Below are positions 10,699-21,247 of a DNA stretch of 64,000 nt, one piece after another (position 1 is the first letter of the stretch; the number at the start of each line of letters is the position of its first letter). This DNA is from Nothopassalora personata (lineage: Eukaryota > Ascomycota > Dothideomycetes > Mycosphaerellales > Mycosphaerellaceae). The translations under genes and the position numbers were made by a program. The stretch covers positions 1,240,001 to 1,304,000 of the forward strand of contig CM066293.1 in the NCBI GenBank assembly GCA_033816765.1, given 5' to 3'. The notes under the pieces were generated by a model. That model worked only from the letters and a program-made list of their open reading frames with translations. It had not been told where the DNA came from and ran no database searches.

Positions 10699-12779
10699 AT
10701 GGAGTCGCTACCGAACTATTGATGGACACAAGAACACAGAACAGTACATACTGGCACTGTAAGATACTACCTACACAAAAATGATTCTCAAGGACGACAC
10801 GACTTGGGCTTCCTGGGAAACGAGGACGTACGACATCTTATACCCCCTCTGGCGTTTATGGAAGAACTGTAATCGGCATCACTGCACTAGTTCTCGTTGT
10901 CTCCTTGAATCTCACTGACATGGGCGGCCCCTTCTGCAATCAAAGGTACGACAGGAACGATATCGTTAATGCATGGAACGGAACGTCAGGCATGAATGGC
11001 ATGAGCAATGGTTGAATGAGTGCATTTGAGGGAGAATTTCATCATGTGGTATGCGGCATATATGATGATGCATAATGATAGGAGGGAGGCATTATTTGGG
11101 ATCGGCAGGTCCGGTTTCAATAGCAACGTTCTTGTCTGCTGATACCCCAAAATTTGCGATGTACGGGCGGCAGCTTTCTTGCTCGGATTTTTTACAGCTT
11201 CTTGAGACCTTCGCGAGGAGATGGGAGGTGCGCAATGTTGCGCTTTTGAGCTGAGGGGTGTTGTGGATAGTTTGGAGGCCAGGTGGTTTGTTGCTGCTGT
11301 GGGATAGAAGATGTTTAACTCTTCATCGAGCAATCGATTTTCTGTTCCTATTGAGCTGATTTCATCCTCGCCCAACCCATTGCAATCCAGTCCATTCAAC
11401 AGCACGTGTGCCGTTGCAGTGCCTCAAAGGATCCTCACTGCCGAAACATCCTACGGGAAATGCACAACACCTACCATGGCTCCATGCCGGCGAAGCCGGG
11501 GTCTAGACAGGACCTAATGCGGACATCCAGTAGCTTGCCAGATGTGTACGTAGTATTGCATGTTACACTGCGCCTACAAACACGGCAGTCTCATGCATCG
11601 TGGCGAGTTTCAAGTCGACGTGAGACTCATGGTACTGGGGGTGCTTAGTTCTGGCAAGGGTTTGCTGTTGCTGTCCTTTTTGGGCCACGGGCATATCGCA
11701 TACGGCAGTGGAGCCTTCTGCCGCCTTCGTTATCTTCGCTACCCGTCATCGGCACGGGGCGTGGTTTTCGCCCGAGTGCGTCCGGACGGGAGTTTTCAGG
11801 TGGTGACCCCGAAGGATTGGGGGTATCGTTGCTCGTGATTTCGCTGTTGAGACTTGTTTTTGGGCTCTGATGGTCAGCGAGCTGTTCATCGAGTTTGGGT
11901 TTCGGTTGCTTTCCATTGGCTTGCATTGCCGTGCCGTCCGCGGCCTGAGGAAGTTCTTTGGGCAGCGATGAAGACAGCAAGACCTCCCTGTCAGCATGCA
12001 TAGCACGCGAGCTGTTCTGCCTTGGTGTGGGCAGGAGGTGCAGCAGGGCGATGACGACAAGGCGCAGACGTGTGCAGCGCGAGAGGGCGTGCATCGTTGA
12101 GGATGCTGCGAGTGCGCCACTTGTCGTTGCCCTCTCACACAAGGTGCGATGAACATACATGTCATGCTCAGCATCATATGCATTTCATTCACCTCGCAAG
12201 AGTTTGCGCATTTATGTTTCGTGTTGAAACCACAAACAAGGTTGATGGGAAAGGCGTGAAATTTGATGGTGGCTGAACTGTTTCGAACCGCATTGCACCG
12301 CGTGCGACTCGTGCCTGCTGGCCCCCCTGGTGCGTCCGTCATACCTCGAGTCCTCGACCAGTGACCAGCTTTGCCTGAGAAGATCAGCGAACAGCCCGCG
12401 CTCTGTACTTTCGACACGACGTAACTGTACACAGGCACGCACACCGGCAGGCTGCCTCCCCCCATCGTATCGCTACCTTCACTCCTCCTCCTACTCCGCC
12501 CCGCGACGGCGAGCTGCAGCAGTGAGACTTCGATCAGCTGAGGCGCAGCGGCAAGCCCACCAAGCCCACCACCAGCTGCGAGCCTGCGGTCAGGCCAAGT
12601 CGCACAACCGCAGCACATCTCCCCTCCACCTACCATTACCTACTATTCTCAGCCGTACCGTCTGAACTCGACGATCGTCGCCGAAACACCACGACGCTCC
12701 ATCACCCCACAACGGACACCCTTCGCCCTGCTGCAGCCTCACCCTCTTTCTCCCCTCACACCGGTGACGGACCGGCGCC
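10699..12779. other. Intergenic region and DUF3824-gene leader
   Basis: About 2.1 kb with no supportable gene. The minus-strand open frames at 11645-12636 have irregular composition and no recognisable motif. The last 300 bases are strongly CT-rich and probably form the promoter/5'UTR of the gene starting at 12780. Confidence 0.55.
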
Positions 12780-15700
12780 ATGACTTCAGTCCGTGGCAGC
12801 CGTACTGTCTATCGCGAGCGCGAGGAGGACTACGAAGAAGCCCCACGCCGCACATATACCACTGTCAAGCGATATCAGGTTCCCGAGTCTATCGTGCGGT
12901 CCACCTACAAGGACGAGAACGACGAGACCGAGACCAAGAAGATCGTCATAAAGCGAGATCGCCGCGACGACCCGCCAGCCTCCTCGAGACACTCTCACTC
13001 GCACCACGACGATGACGACGATGTAGAGTGGAAGTTCAGCAAGCGGACCTACGAGCGCGGCGAAGCCCCACAGCACGAGCATAAGCATGGACATGACGAC
13101 GTAGACGTCCGCTATACCAGGACCGAGCGATCTGCCGACCCACCACGACGAGATATCAGCTATCGAGTCATTGAGCGCGAGAGTGACTACGACCGGCCGC
13201 GTGCCAGGAGTGAGTTCAAGGTCATTGAGCGCGACACTGAGGTTGTGCGTGCGCCGTCTCCACCATCCCCAGAGCGCGTGCGCGAGTTCCGCTTCGAGCG
13301 AGATAGATCTTTTTCTCCACATCGGGAACGTCCGTATGATGTGGAGCGTTACAGCAAGAGTACCGAGTACTTTGCTCAGCCACAGCCTCAGCCGATCATC
13401 ATCCGACAGGACGCTCCAGCTCCGCAGGCCCCGATCATTATCCGCGAAGAACGCCGAGAGCCACAAAGGATCATCATCCGCCGAGAGGAGCCGCAGTACG
13501 AGTTCATCGAGCGCAGAGAGGTCACTGAAGAGCGCGATGAAAGCAAGTCTCTCGTCAAGAAGGAAGAACCACCGCCACCAGCACCCATTCCAGAGCCCGA
13601 GAAGAAGCCGGAAGAAGACTACTTTTACGAGCGACGTGTGGTCGAACGACGACGACGAAGCGACAGCTACGACCGTAAGACGGAGATTCGACCGCGCGAC
13701 AGCGCCTCCAACTATAGCAGCGACGACAGCTACGAGTACGTACGCCGCGAGCGCCGGGTTGACAGCGAAGAGGACGAGACCCACCACCGGCGCAACTTGG
13801 CAGGAGGCGCTATTGCTGGTATTGGTGCTGCTGAGATCATCAGACACCATCGGAAGCGTAGAGGTGAAGAAGTTGGTGGCAGAGGCCGCAGTGCCATCGG
13901 TGGTGCAGCTGTAGGCGCACTCGGCGCAGAAGCACTAAGCAGAGTGAGAAGCATGCGTAGCTTGCGCAGCTTGCGTGGTTCGAGGTCACGCTCGAGGAGT
14001 CGCAGCGGCGAACGCCATCGCAGACGCCGACACCATCGTTCTCGGTCCAGGGACGACGACAAGCAGTCATTCACCAAAGCTCAACAACTTGGCGGTCTGG
14101 CTGCTGTCGCCGCCGTCGGAGCACTTGCTGGCTATGCATTGAAGAATCGCGGCAACAAGGAGACTGTAATAGTGCAAGATGGACGTCATGGTAGGCGCAG
14201 TCGATCGAGGAGAAGACGCGGCAGTGTCGACACTTACTTCTCGGATGATTCACGCCGAGGGCCATCCGAGCACCGCGATCCCGACCATCGCAACCGTCGA
14301 ATTGCGCAAGCAGGTCTTGCCTCTGCAGCAGCTGCGGGCATCCTCGAGCGAGTCCGATCGAAGAGCCGAGGTGGTCACCGCAGCAAGTCTCGTGTTCGAC
14401 AGGGTGTGCCGATCGCGGCCGCTGGTCTCGGCGGAGCTGCACTCGCAGGTCTGTATGAAAAGAACAAGGCCAACAAGGACGCGAAGAAGGATGCGATCAT
14501 CGAGGATGAAATTGGGAGAGGCAGGCGCCGGCATAGCCGAAGTCGCTCAAGAAGTAGGTCCGTTCCAGCTTCGCACTACCCCGATGACAGGAGTGTTGAC
14601 GGAGGACCTGGCATGATAGCATACGGCCACGATCCTATCTATCCTGACGACCGTGACTACCGGGGTTACCACAGCGACGAAGAGCCCGGTCTCTACCGTC
14701 GACGAGGCGGCAGTGCCGACAGCAGTCCCGATACACGACGACGCCGAAGTCGATCCCGTGGCAAGGAGTTCGCCACTGCTGGCGTTGCTGCGGCCGCTGG
14801 CGCAGCAGCTGCTCACCAGTATACCAAGAGCCGTGAACGTAGCCGCAGCCGAGCCGGATCAAGAGACCGGTCACGAGACAGGCGCCACGATGACCGTAAG
14901 TCGTACTTTACGTGCAATTGATGTTGGTTCTAATAACTTCAGCAGGTCGGGGCAATGGATTTTACGATGATGGCTACGGCAACGAGCCATACAGTCCTCC
15001 TCCCAACGATCACTACATTCAAGGTAACCAGCAAAGTGCACCATATGGCCAGCAGCAGTCATACCCTTCAAGTAATTACTTCCCACCGCCGCCCACTGGA
15101 GACCAAGCGTATGGCGAGCACGTTTATGCGCAACAACCTCAGCAACCTTATCCGGCGTATAATCCTGCGGACTACGCGAATCAGCCACCCCAGCCACACC
15201 CTTATGAGAATACCCGCGGGGCTTACGGTGACAGCGATGCCAATCTAGGGCAACCATATCCTGGAGATACATATGCAGGAGATGCTCGGTATGGTGCACA
15301 GGACTATAACAGAGGTCAAGGTAGATCGAATCCTGAGAATGTGAGTGCGCCCAACAGTACAGAGCGCGAGTCTCAGGAAGCGGGTACGTCCAGCTCCTGA
15401 GAGGGACCCGGAAGAAAGGGTATGTTATACATGTACAATCATGCTGATTTCATTCTCGCAGATGGTTTAGAAACCCCTACAAATCGAAGGAGGTCCACGA
15501 GTCGAGTGAAATTTGACCTAGAGTCGAACATCACTCACTCGCCTGATGCCTCACGGCGCAAAGACGATGCAAAGCGTAGCGATCCAAGCGAGAAGAGGGA
15601 CAGCGACATAGAGACCAGTGATGACCGTAAGCATCGACGCCGCAAGCGTAAGGGCAAGGACCGGGAAGAATCAAGACGTGATGACCCGGACTTGATGGAT

Positions 15701-15958
15701 GACCCGCATGAACAAAGAGCACGTGACGACAGAGATAGCGATTCCGATACTACGGTAGACCTTCCGCCTCGCTTTGATGAGCAAGGCAACCGCAAGCCGG
15801 GAGAAGACGACTTGGCCGCCAAGATCAACGACCTGTTGAGTGGTAAGGGTGGAGCGGGTGGTATCTTCAAGTCCATTGCTGGAGAGTTGCTTGGTGGCCA
15901 AGGAGGTAGCAATGAGAGTGACGGAGAGAGCAAGAGCAGGCGAAGGCATCGGCGATAG
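12780..15958 (+). CDS. DUF3824-like RS-rich protein, 3 exons
   Basis: Function unknown. Exons 12780-14895, 14946-15383 and 15462-15958 give 1,016 aa; the first acceptor is a CAGCAG tandem, and using its upstream AG (exon start 14943) adds one residue. The N-terminal third is extremely charged (Arg/Glu/Asp) with repeated IIIR(Q/E/R) and EERRE-type patches. The middle has at least six Ala/Gly-rich hydrophobic stretches of about 20 residues (e.g. GGAIAGIGAAEII, GGAAVGALGAEAL, GGLAAVAAVGALAGYAL), each followed by basic or RS/RH-rich sequence. These are the features of fungal DUF3824 proteins. Exon 2 encodes a Tyr/Pro/Gln-rich segment; exon 3 is acidic/basic and ends in a Gly-rich stretch and RRRHRR. 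No signal peptide. The hydrophobic modules resemble glycine zippers and may associate with membranes or oligomerise (inference). The same module type recurs in the giant protein at 44702-64000. Confidence 0.85.
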
Positions 15959-16347
15959 TGGAACGATGGACTTTTGGGCGCTGCATAATTTCTTCTTTGA
16001 GTACTAATGCTTTCCGGGTGATGAAGTTCTTGCATTGCTTGATGATGAGATGAAATGAGATATGACACGACCAATGCACATAGACAGGCCTACGAAACAG
16101 AACTTGCTTTTCTTCATGACCGTCACGTCTTTCCTACCCGTCTCCTGCTCTATGAAGTGATCCTGGCTACCTCGTCTGCGCAGACCATCTCCGCATGGCA
16201 TGCTCGATCGGGAAGCTCAACAGCCGAGGCATCGACCTCACCTCCTTTGCAGGTCTGCCATGAACATCTACATCATGCTACGACATTCTGTATTCTAGAC
16301 ATCGGTTACATGTCCATGGTGCTCAGAAGCCATTCAACACCACAATC
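15959..16347. other. Short intergenic region
   Basis: 389 bases between two same-strand genes. I see only the expected 3'UTR and promoter; no gene. Confidence 0.6.
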
Positions 16348-18372
16348 ATGGCCGGACGAATTGAACCACGCCCTATAAAACACATCTTAGTAGCCAATCG
16401 GTAAGACTACCTCGTCGTGACATCCATAGATATGCCGCACAACTGATCAATGCTCAGAGGCGAAGTCGCAGCCCGTCTCTTGCAATCATGTCGCGAATTG
16501 GGATTGGAGACTTGTGCACTGTACACAGAGAATGATGTCTCACATACTTATAATTCTCATCGTGCTGTTCGCCTTAACTCCCCGGGCGGGTACATGTCAA
16601 TCGATGCTCTTCTCGACATTGTGAAGAAGCACGGCATCGATGCGGTTCATCCTGGCTATGGCTTCCTATCAGAGAGTCCGGAGCTTGCCGAGAGGATGGC
16701 TGAGATCAATGTCATGGTCATTGGACCAGGGGCAGAGATCTTGGAGAGGACGGGTAACAAGTTGATGGCGAGGCAATTGGCGGAGAGTGGTGATGTTCCT
16801 GTTCTCCCGGCGCTGATGACGCCGACGGGGGATGTAGATGAGGTGAGAGCGTTTGCCGAGAGGAATGGAGTACCGGTGATGGTCAAGGCTGTGGATGGGG
16901 GTGGCGGGAGGGGGATCAGGTTGGTGAGGAGGATGGAAGAGTTGGAGAGCTTGTGTAAGCGAGCGATTGAGGAGAGTCCGTCAAGGCAAGTCTTTGCCGA
17001 GAGAGCAGTGGTCGAGGGCTTCCGACATGTTGAAGTGCAGATTTTGGGGGATGGTAAAGGTGGTGTACGGCATCTTTGGGAGAGGGAGTGTAGTATTCAA
17101 CGGCGGTATCAGAAGATTGTGGAAGTGGCGCCGAGCATGGCTGAGGATAGGGAGTTGGTGGGCAGAGTGATTGAGTGTGCGGTGAGGATGGCGAAGTCTG
17201 TGAGGTATGCGAGTCTGGGCACTTTTGAGTTCTTGGTGAATCCGATGAGCGGGGAATTCTTCTTTCTGGAGGTGAATCCGAGGTTACAGGTGGAGCACAC
17301 GATTACTGACAGCATATGTGCTACTGACATTGTAAAAGCGCAACTGCGACTTGCTATGGGTGCGACATTCGAGGAGGCAGGACTGGAGGGTCTGGGAAGT
17401 GACACTCTGTCACCGCCGAAGCAGCACTCCATACAACTGAGGCTGACGGCCGAGGATCCAGAAAAGCAGTACTCGCTGAGCATTGGCAAGATCCAATCTT
17501 TCCATTTTCCATCAGGCGTCGGCACGAGGGTGGATACTGCTTTGGTGCCTGGAGCTCCAGCGATCGTCACCTCAGACTTCGACAGCGTGATTGCCAAAAT
17601 CATCATCACGGCAAGAACGTGGCGAGACGCAGTCAGTAAAGCACGACGAGCCCTGGATGACACAAGAGTCACAGGAATTCAAACTAATCTCGCACTACTC
17701 CAAGCCATAGTCTCACACCCCGACTTCGAGAACGGTCACTGCGATACGCAATGGCTCGAATCTCAACACGAACAACTCCTCTCCCTTAGCCGTACCTACC
17801 AAGGTCCCAAAGATCCATTCCATGGCCTGGTCCAGCAACAGTCGAGCAGTTCATCTTCTGCAATACCTTCGTCCGGCGGTGGCAGCATGTTCAAGAAAGA
17901 CGACGCCTGGACAATTGACCTTAAACCTCAAGGAACCACGCAGTCCAATACACAGCCTCACCACCTCCATCTAACCAAAATCCTCAAGAACGACTTCCCA
18001 GAGTCCTTCGCAGCGGATATCCTCTTCACGCAACCTGGGCAAAAGCCCACTCCGCTCACCATCTCCCTGAACTCAACCTCCGCCTCTGGCTCGGCTCTTT
18101 CGTCGTCACATCCGAGGGGCTCCAAGTCAGATTCTAGTAATATTATCATGCCGCTCTCAGGAAAGTTGGTGGAAGTGTTAGTGGACCCTGGAGACACGGT
18201 GAAGAGGGACGATCCGGTCTGTGTCATCAGGCAGATGAAGATGGAGGTTGAGGTGAGGACGCATAAGGCCGGCGTTGTGACGTGGATCACGGAGGCGGAG
18301 GACGATGAGGATGTGGTGGAGGGTATGTTGGCTGCTGTTGTGGAGGATGAGAAAGTGGATGCGAAGTTGTGA
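16348..18372 (+). CDS. Biotin carboxylase with C-terminal biotinyl domain (acyl-CoA carboxylase alpha-like), 2 exons
   Basis: ATP-dependent carboxylation of biotin carried on its own biotinyl domain. Exon 1 16348-16400 and exon 2 16458-18372 (57-nt intron) give 655 aa; the splice rebuilds the family start ILVANRGEVAAR. Seen in order: biotin-carboxylase N domain (VHPGYGFLSE), ATP-grasp (VKAVDGGGGRGIR, then FLEVNPRLQVEHTITD), C domain, a low-complexity Ser/Gln linker at about residues 475-500, and a biotinyl domain with the biotin-accepting Lys612 in QMKME. Length and order resemble the alpha subunit of 3-methylcrotonyl-CoA carboxylase. Differences: only about 12 residues precede ILVANRGE, so there is no obvious mitochondrial presequence, and the attachment motif is QMKM rather than AMKM. 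No carboxyltransferase gene lies nearby. It may be a paralogue with a different acceptor; the substrate is unknown. Confidence 0.9.
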
Positions 18373-18432
18373 TGAGGGTTGAATTATAGGGAGGCACGAT
18401 TGCATAGTGCGAACTGCCGCAACTGGCGGGTT

Positions 18433-18870
18433 TCAAGCGCCCATCACTTCCATACTCGTTGTGCCTGCGTTCATGCTACTGACGCTTGCTGCCCTCTGAA
18501 GCTCAAGCACAATCATGCACTCCTTCTCGAGATCCTTGATGCGTGTACACATCGCTGTATCGAGCCTGGATTTGAGGCGATCAATCATCGTCTCATTACA
18601 TAGAATCAGTAAGACTTTGAGTTTGACCTCCTTGGTCTCATCGATCACTCCACGATTTTCCAAGGCCAGACGGAGATCCGTCGCATGCAGTCGCACGTTG
18701 TTCTTGTCCCATGTAGCCATGTGGTGTCGGTAGCTGCTCAATGATGCGATAGTCCTCTCGAGTCTGTTAGCCTTCTTGCTAGCTGCCCGAAGATCCGCTA
18801 CCCGGGTGATTGAAGGGTATTTGGCAACCAACTGCACATCTACATGATGCTCTCGCTCGAGTCCAGTCAT
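18433..18870 (-). CDS. Small hypothetical protein (145 aa), helical
   Basis: Unrecognised. Single frame with an ATG start at 18870. Composition is regular: alternating charged and aliphatic residues suggest amphipathic helices (e.g. RVADLRAASKKANRLERTI and MIDRLKSRL), with three Cys. No signal peptide or known domain. It lies convergent to the biotin carboxylase gene, 60 bases from its stop. It could be a real small coiled-coil protein or a chance frame; no splice evidence helps. Confidence 0.4.
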   Translation of the reverse strand: MTGLEREHHVDVQLVAKYPSITRVADLRAASKKANRLERTIASLSSYRHHMATWDKNNVRLHATDLRLALENRGVIDETKEVKLKVLLILCNETMIDRLKSRLDTAMCTRIKDLEKECMIVLELQRAASVSSMNAGTTSMEVMGA

Positions 18871-19928
18871 TCGTCTTGAAGACCCAAGAAGAGGGTTCGA
18901 ATGAGCTTGCGGTCAATAAGCACTGGACGTTTGATCGCCGATATTACAAACAGGCGGTGGGAATTTGACAAACTCGAGACCGAAGGACTGGCCAAGTCGC
19001 AGGAGAGGCCATAGCACCCTGGCTGTTGGGCATGAAGGCTGGCCGTTCAGTTGCAACTGTTAGACATCAACATTTCTCGAGCTTTTGCAATTGCTTGGAC
19101 GCTGCGTATCTGGACTCTGAACGACTTAGGTTGTTTACTAGGTGGGAGGAACTCACACAGGCTCAGCAGCATGTGACTGACTGAGGAGAGGAGACTATCA
19201 TCTTGACCCTGCCAAGTTCCCAGCTTGCTCATGTGAATACCGAGAGTAATTCTATTGAAGAGCAGCAGCTGTCTGCTGGGACAATGCAGTCGGTGTGGTA
19301 TCTGGAACAACGGCAGTGGGGTTTAGGTAAGGAAGATGAATCTGCAAACAATGCTTGACGCCAGCAATCCGTGGGCGGTGGGAGGTGTATAGAGTTCGCG
19401 ATTTGGGGTGTACGAGAGAAGAGAAGAAAGACGATAAACGACGGAGAGTAAGTCCGAAGGCACGGACGTAACTTGTGAAGTCAGAAAATGCGCTAGTACC
19501 GTTTGCTTACTCATTCATGTGTTTCACTATGCTCAAGTGCAAGAGACGTAATAGATGCAGGCGTATGAATACAACCCCTACAGTATCTGAGTCCCCAAAT
19601 CGAGTCTACCCACCATAAAGTGCCCATCGCAGAAACCACCCAACCGCAAAATAAAGACCGCGTTTCTGCGTCTCTAGCTGCCCAATCTCACGCAGTCCTC
19701 AGTGGTATGCCGCTGCTTCATTCAAAAGTCTCTCTTCTTTGTATCCAGAACCAGGATCTGTTTACAATCCGTTCACTCCGCCGCTCTACAGTGTCAAAGC
19801 TGTGATCTTGGCTCAAACCCTCCACACCTCTCGTCGAGACGAGCAAAGAAGCTTGCTTATGCTGCCCGATCTTGCCTCCTTTCACCCAAAGAGTGGCCAT
19901 CTGGCCCGCAATCACCTCCTCAAGCGCA
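18871..19928. other. Intergenic region
   Basis: About 1.06 kb in which I see no gene; the short frames are inconsistent in composition. Confidence 0.55.
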
Positions 19929-20915
19929 TCAACTGCCGTGGACAAGACCGGTGCCTCTCTTGATGCATTCCAGCACTTCACGATACCGAGATGCTGCAAC
20001 AGGTTTAGCGAAGTCCAGGTGACAATCGATCTCGTTCCGAAGCCAGCATAAAGAATTCAGTCCGCTAGTCAGGGCAATCTCGAGCTTCTTGACGATGTCC
20101 CAGAGGGCGACGGCTGAGTGTCTGTACTCGCGCAGAGTGCGCAAGACGTCGAAGTGTGCGGAAAGGCGAGGTTCGGAGAAAGGTGGGAATGGTTCGACTC
20201 TCGAGATAATCATCTGCGCCGCGGATCTCGACGTTGACGGTGGGTGGCAGGATGTTAACGGGCCAGAGTCTTTCTTGCAGTTGGGTCTGACCCATAAAAC
20301 TCTGCCTTTGTGAGCGGTCCATCTGTGACCTGGTCATCGTGGTAACAAAGCTCGCCAAGAGCACGTATCATACCTCGATCTCTAGGTGCTTGAGGCACTT
20401 GTTGGTGTTCAGGTACGAGGACAAGCTGTACAGGATATGATTGGTGTTTTCAATCACCTCGCGAGTGTCCTGGCCATCGTTCCACTCGCTAGCAAGAAAC
20501 ACCTTCACCTTTACGTGCTTGGCCAGCATCAGCTTCGCATCGCCCCAGGTCCCAAGCGCATAGAGCAACGGCCATCCAGAGTGCGCATTGGTCCACCACA
20601 TGCCTCCGACGTCTTTTCCAAGGGCGGAGACTCTGCGGTATGAGTGGACGGTATAAGCTGGTGCGACGCGCAAAATTTGTGACCTCGACCATGTCGTACA
20701 TCATGTTTTTCGCTTCTGCATGTACCTGCCACAAGATGTCAGTGCTAGTTCCAAATATATGCATGACTCTCTGCTCCACGGCTTACCTCCGACACACCCA
20801 AGATTTGCGGTTTGCACGTGCCTCGCCCTACTAAGAGCAACTCGGAGTAGACAGCTTTCTTCATCTCGGCTGGCAGATTGAGAAAGCGGAACACGTCTGC
20901 GTCTCGATCCACCAT
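19929..20915 (-). pseudogene. 2EXR/F-box-like small protein gene with two frame shifts
   Basis: Resembles the large Pezizomycotina family of short proteins that begin with a FRFLxLPxExR motif (here FRFLNLPAEMKKAVY) followed by PQIL...(V/I)HAEA. Reconstructed exons: 20915-20787, 20725-20374 and 20322-19929, with introns of 61 nt (GTAAGC-CAG) and 51 nt (GTATGA-CAG). Within exon 2 the frame changes by +1 near the A3T4 run at about 20675 (between MVEVTN and RVAPAYTVHS). Within exon 3 it changes by +1 again at about 20195-20210 (between VEIRGADD and the frame containing RLSAHFDVLRTLREYRHSA). Both downstream frames look protein-like, so this is either a recently inactivated gene or two assembly indels. 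The family's molecular role is unknown. Confidence 0.55.
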
Positions 20916-21247
20916 GCGGAGGCGGCGGATTAGTTGCGTCTTGTTCTTCACTGTCTCTGTAACAGGCTTTCCAGTGCGTGTCTTGTAGAAAAGGTCCAAT
21001 CCTGCGGCGTGGCATTGTCCCGATCTTGTCGAAGCTCGACAATGTAATTGTGGCGTTCTCTGTTACTTTGTGCTGATGAAAAGAATCTGCGACGATGTCG
21101 GAGGAAGGTCAAAGAATGCAGGTTTAGGGGGGAAATATTGAAAGATTGCCGCTAATCAGTAGAGCGGGAGCGGGAAGTTTCCCTAAGACTCTTCATGTGC
21201 TGGCTCATGGTGTTGATGGATAACCGCAAGAGGGCGAGAAAACTCTC
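20916..21247. other. Short intergenic region
   Basis: 332 bases between two minus-strand genes. No feature is visible beyond a likely promoter for the 2EXR-like gene and the calpain 3'UTR. Confidence 0.55.

Noticed and set aside
11746..12636. 296-codon minus-strand frame upstream of the DUF3824 gene
   Set aside because: Irregular composition rich in Cys/Met/His with no domain; lies over a CT-rich promoter/leader of the plus-strand gene.
12786..13850. 354-codon minus-strand frame with many Val/Leu
   Set aside because: Antisense shadow of the Arg/Asp-rich DUF3824 exon, whose complement naturally reads as hydrophobic.
18885..18910. GGGTTCGAAT resembling a tRNA T-loop
   Set aside because: No matching acceptor stem, D-loop or anticodon arm could be folded around it.
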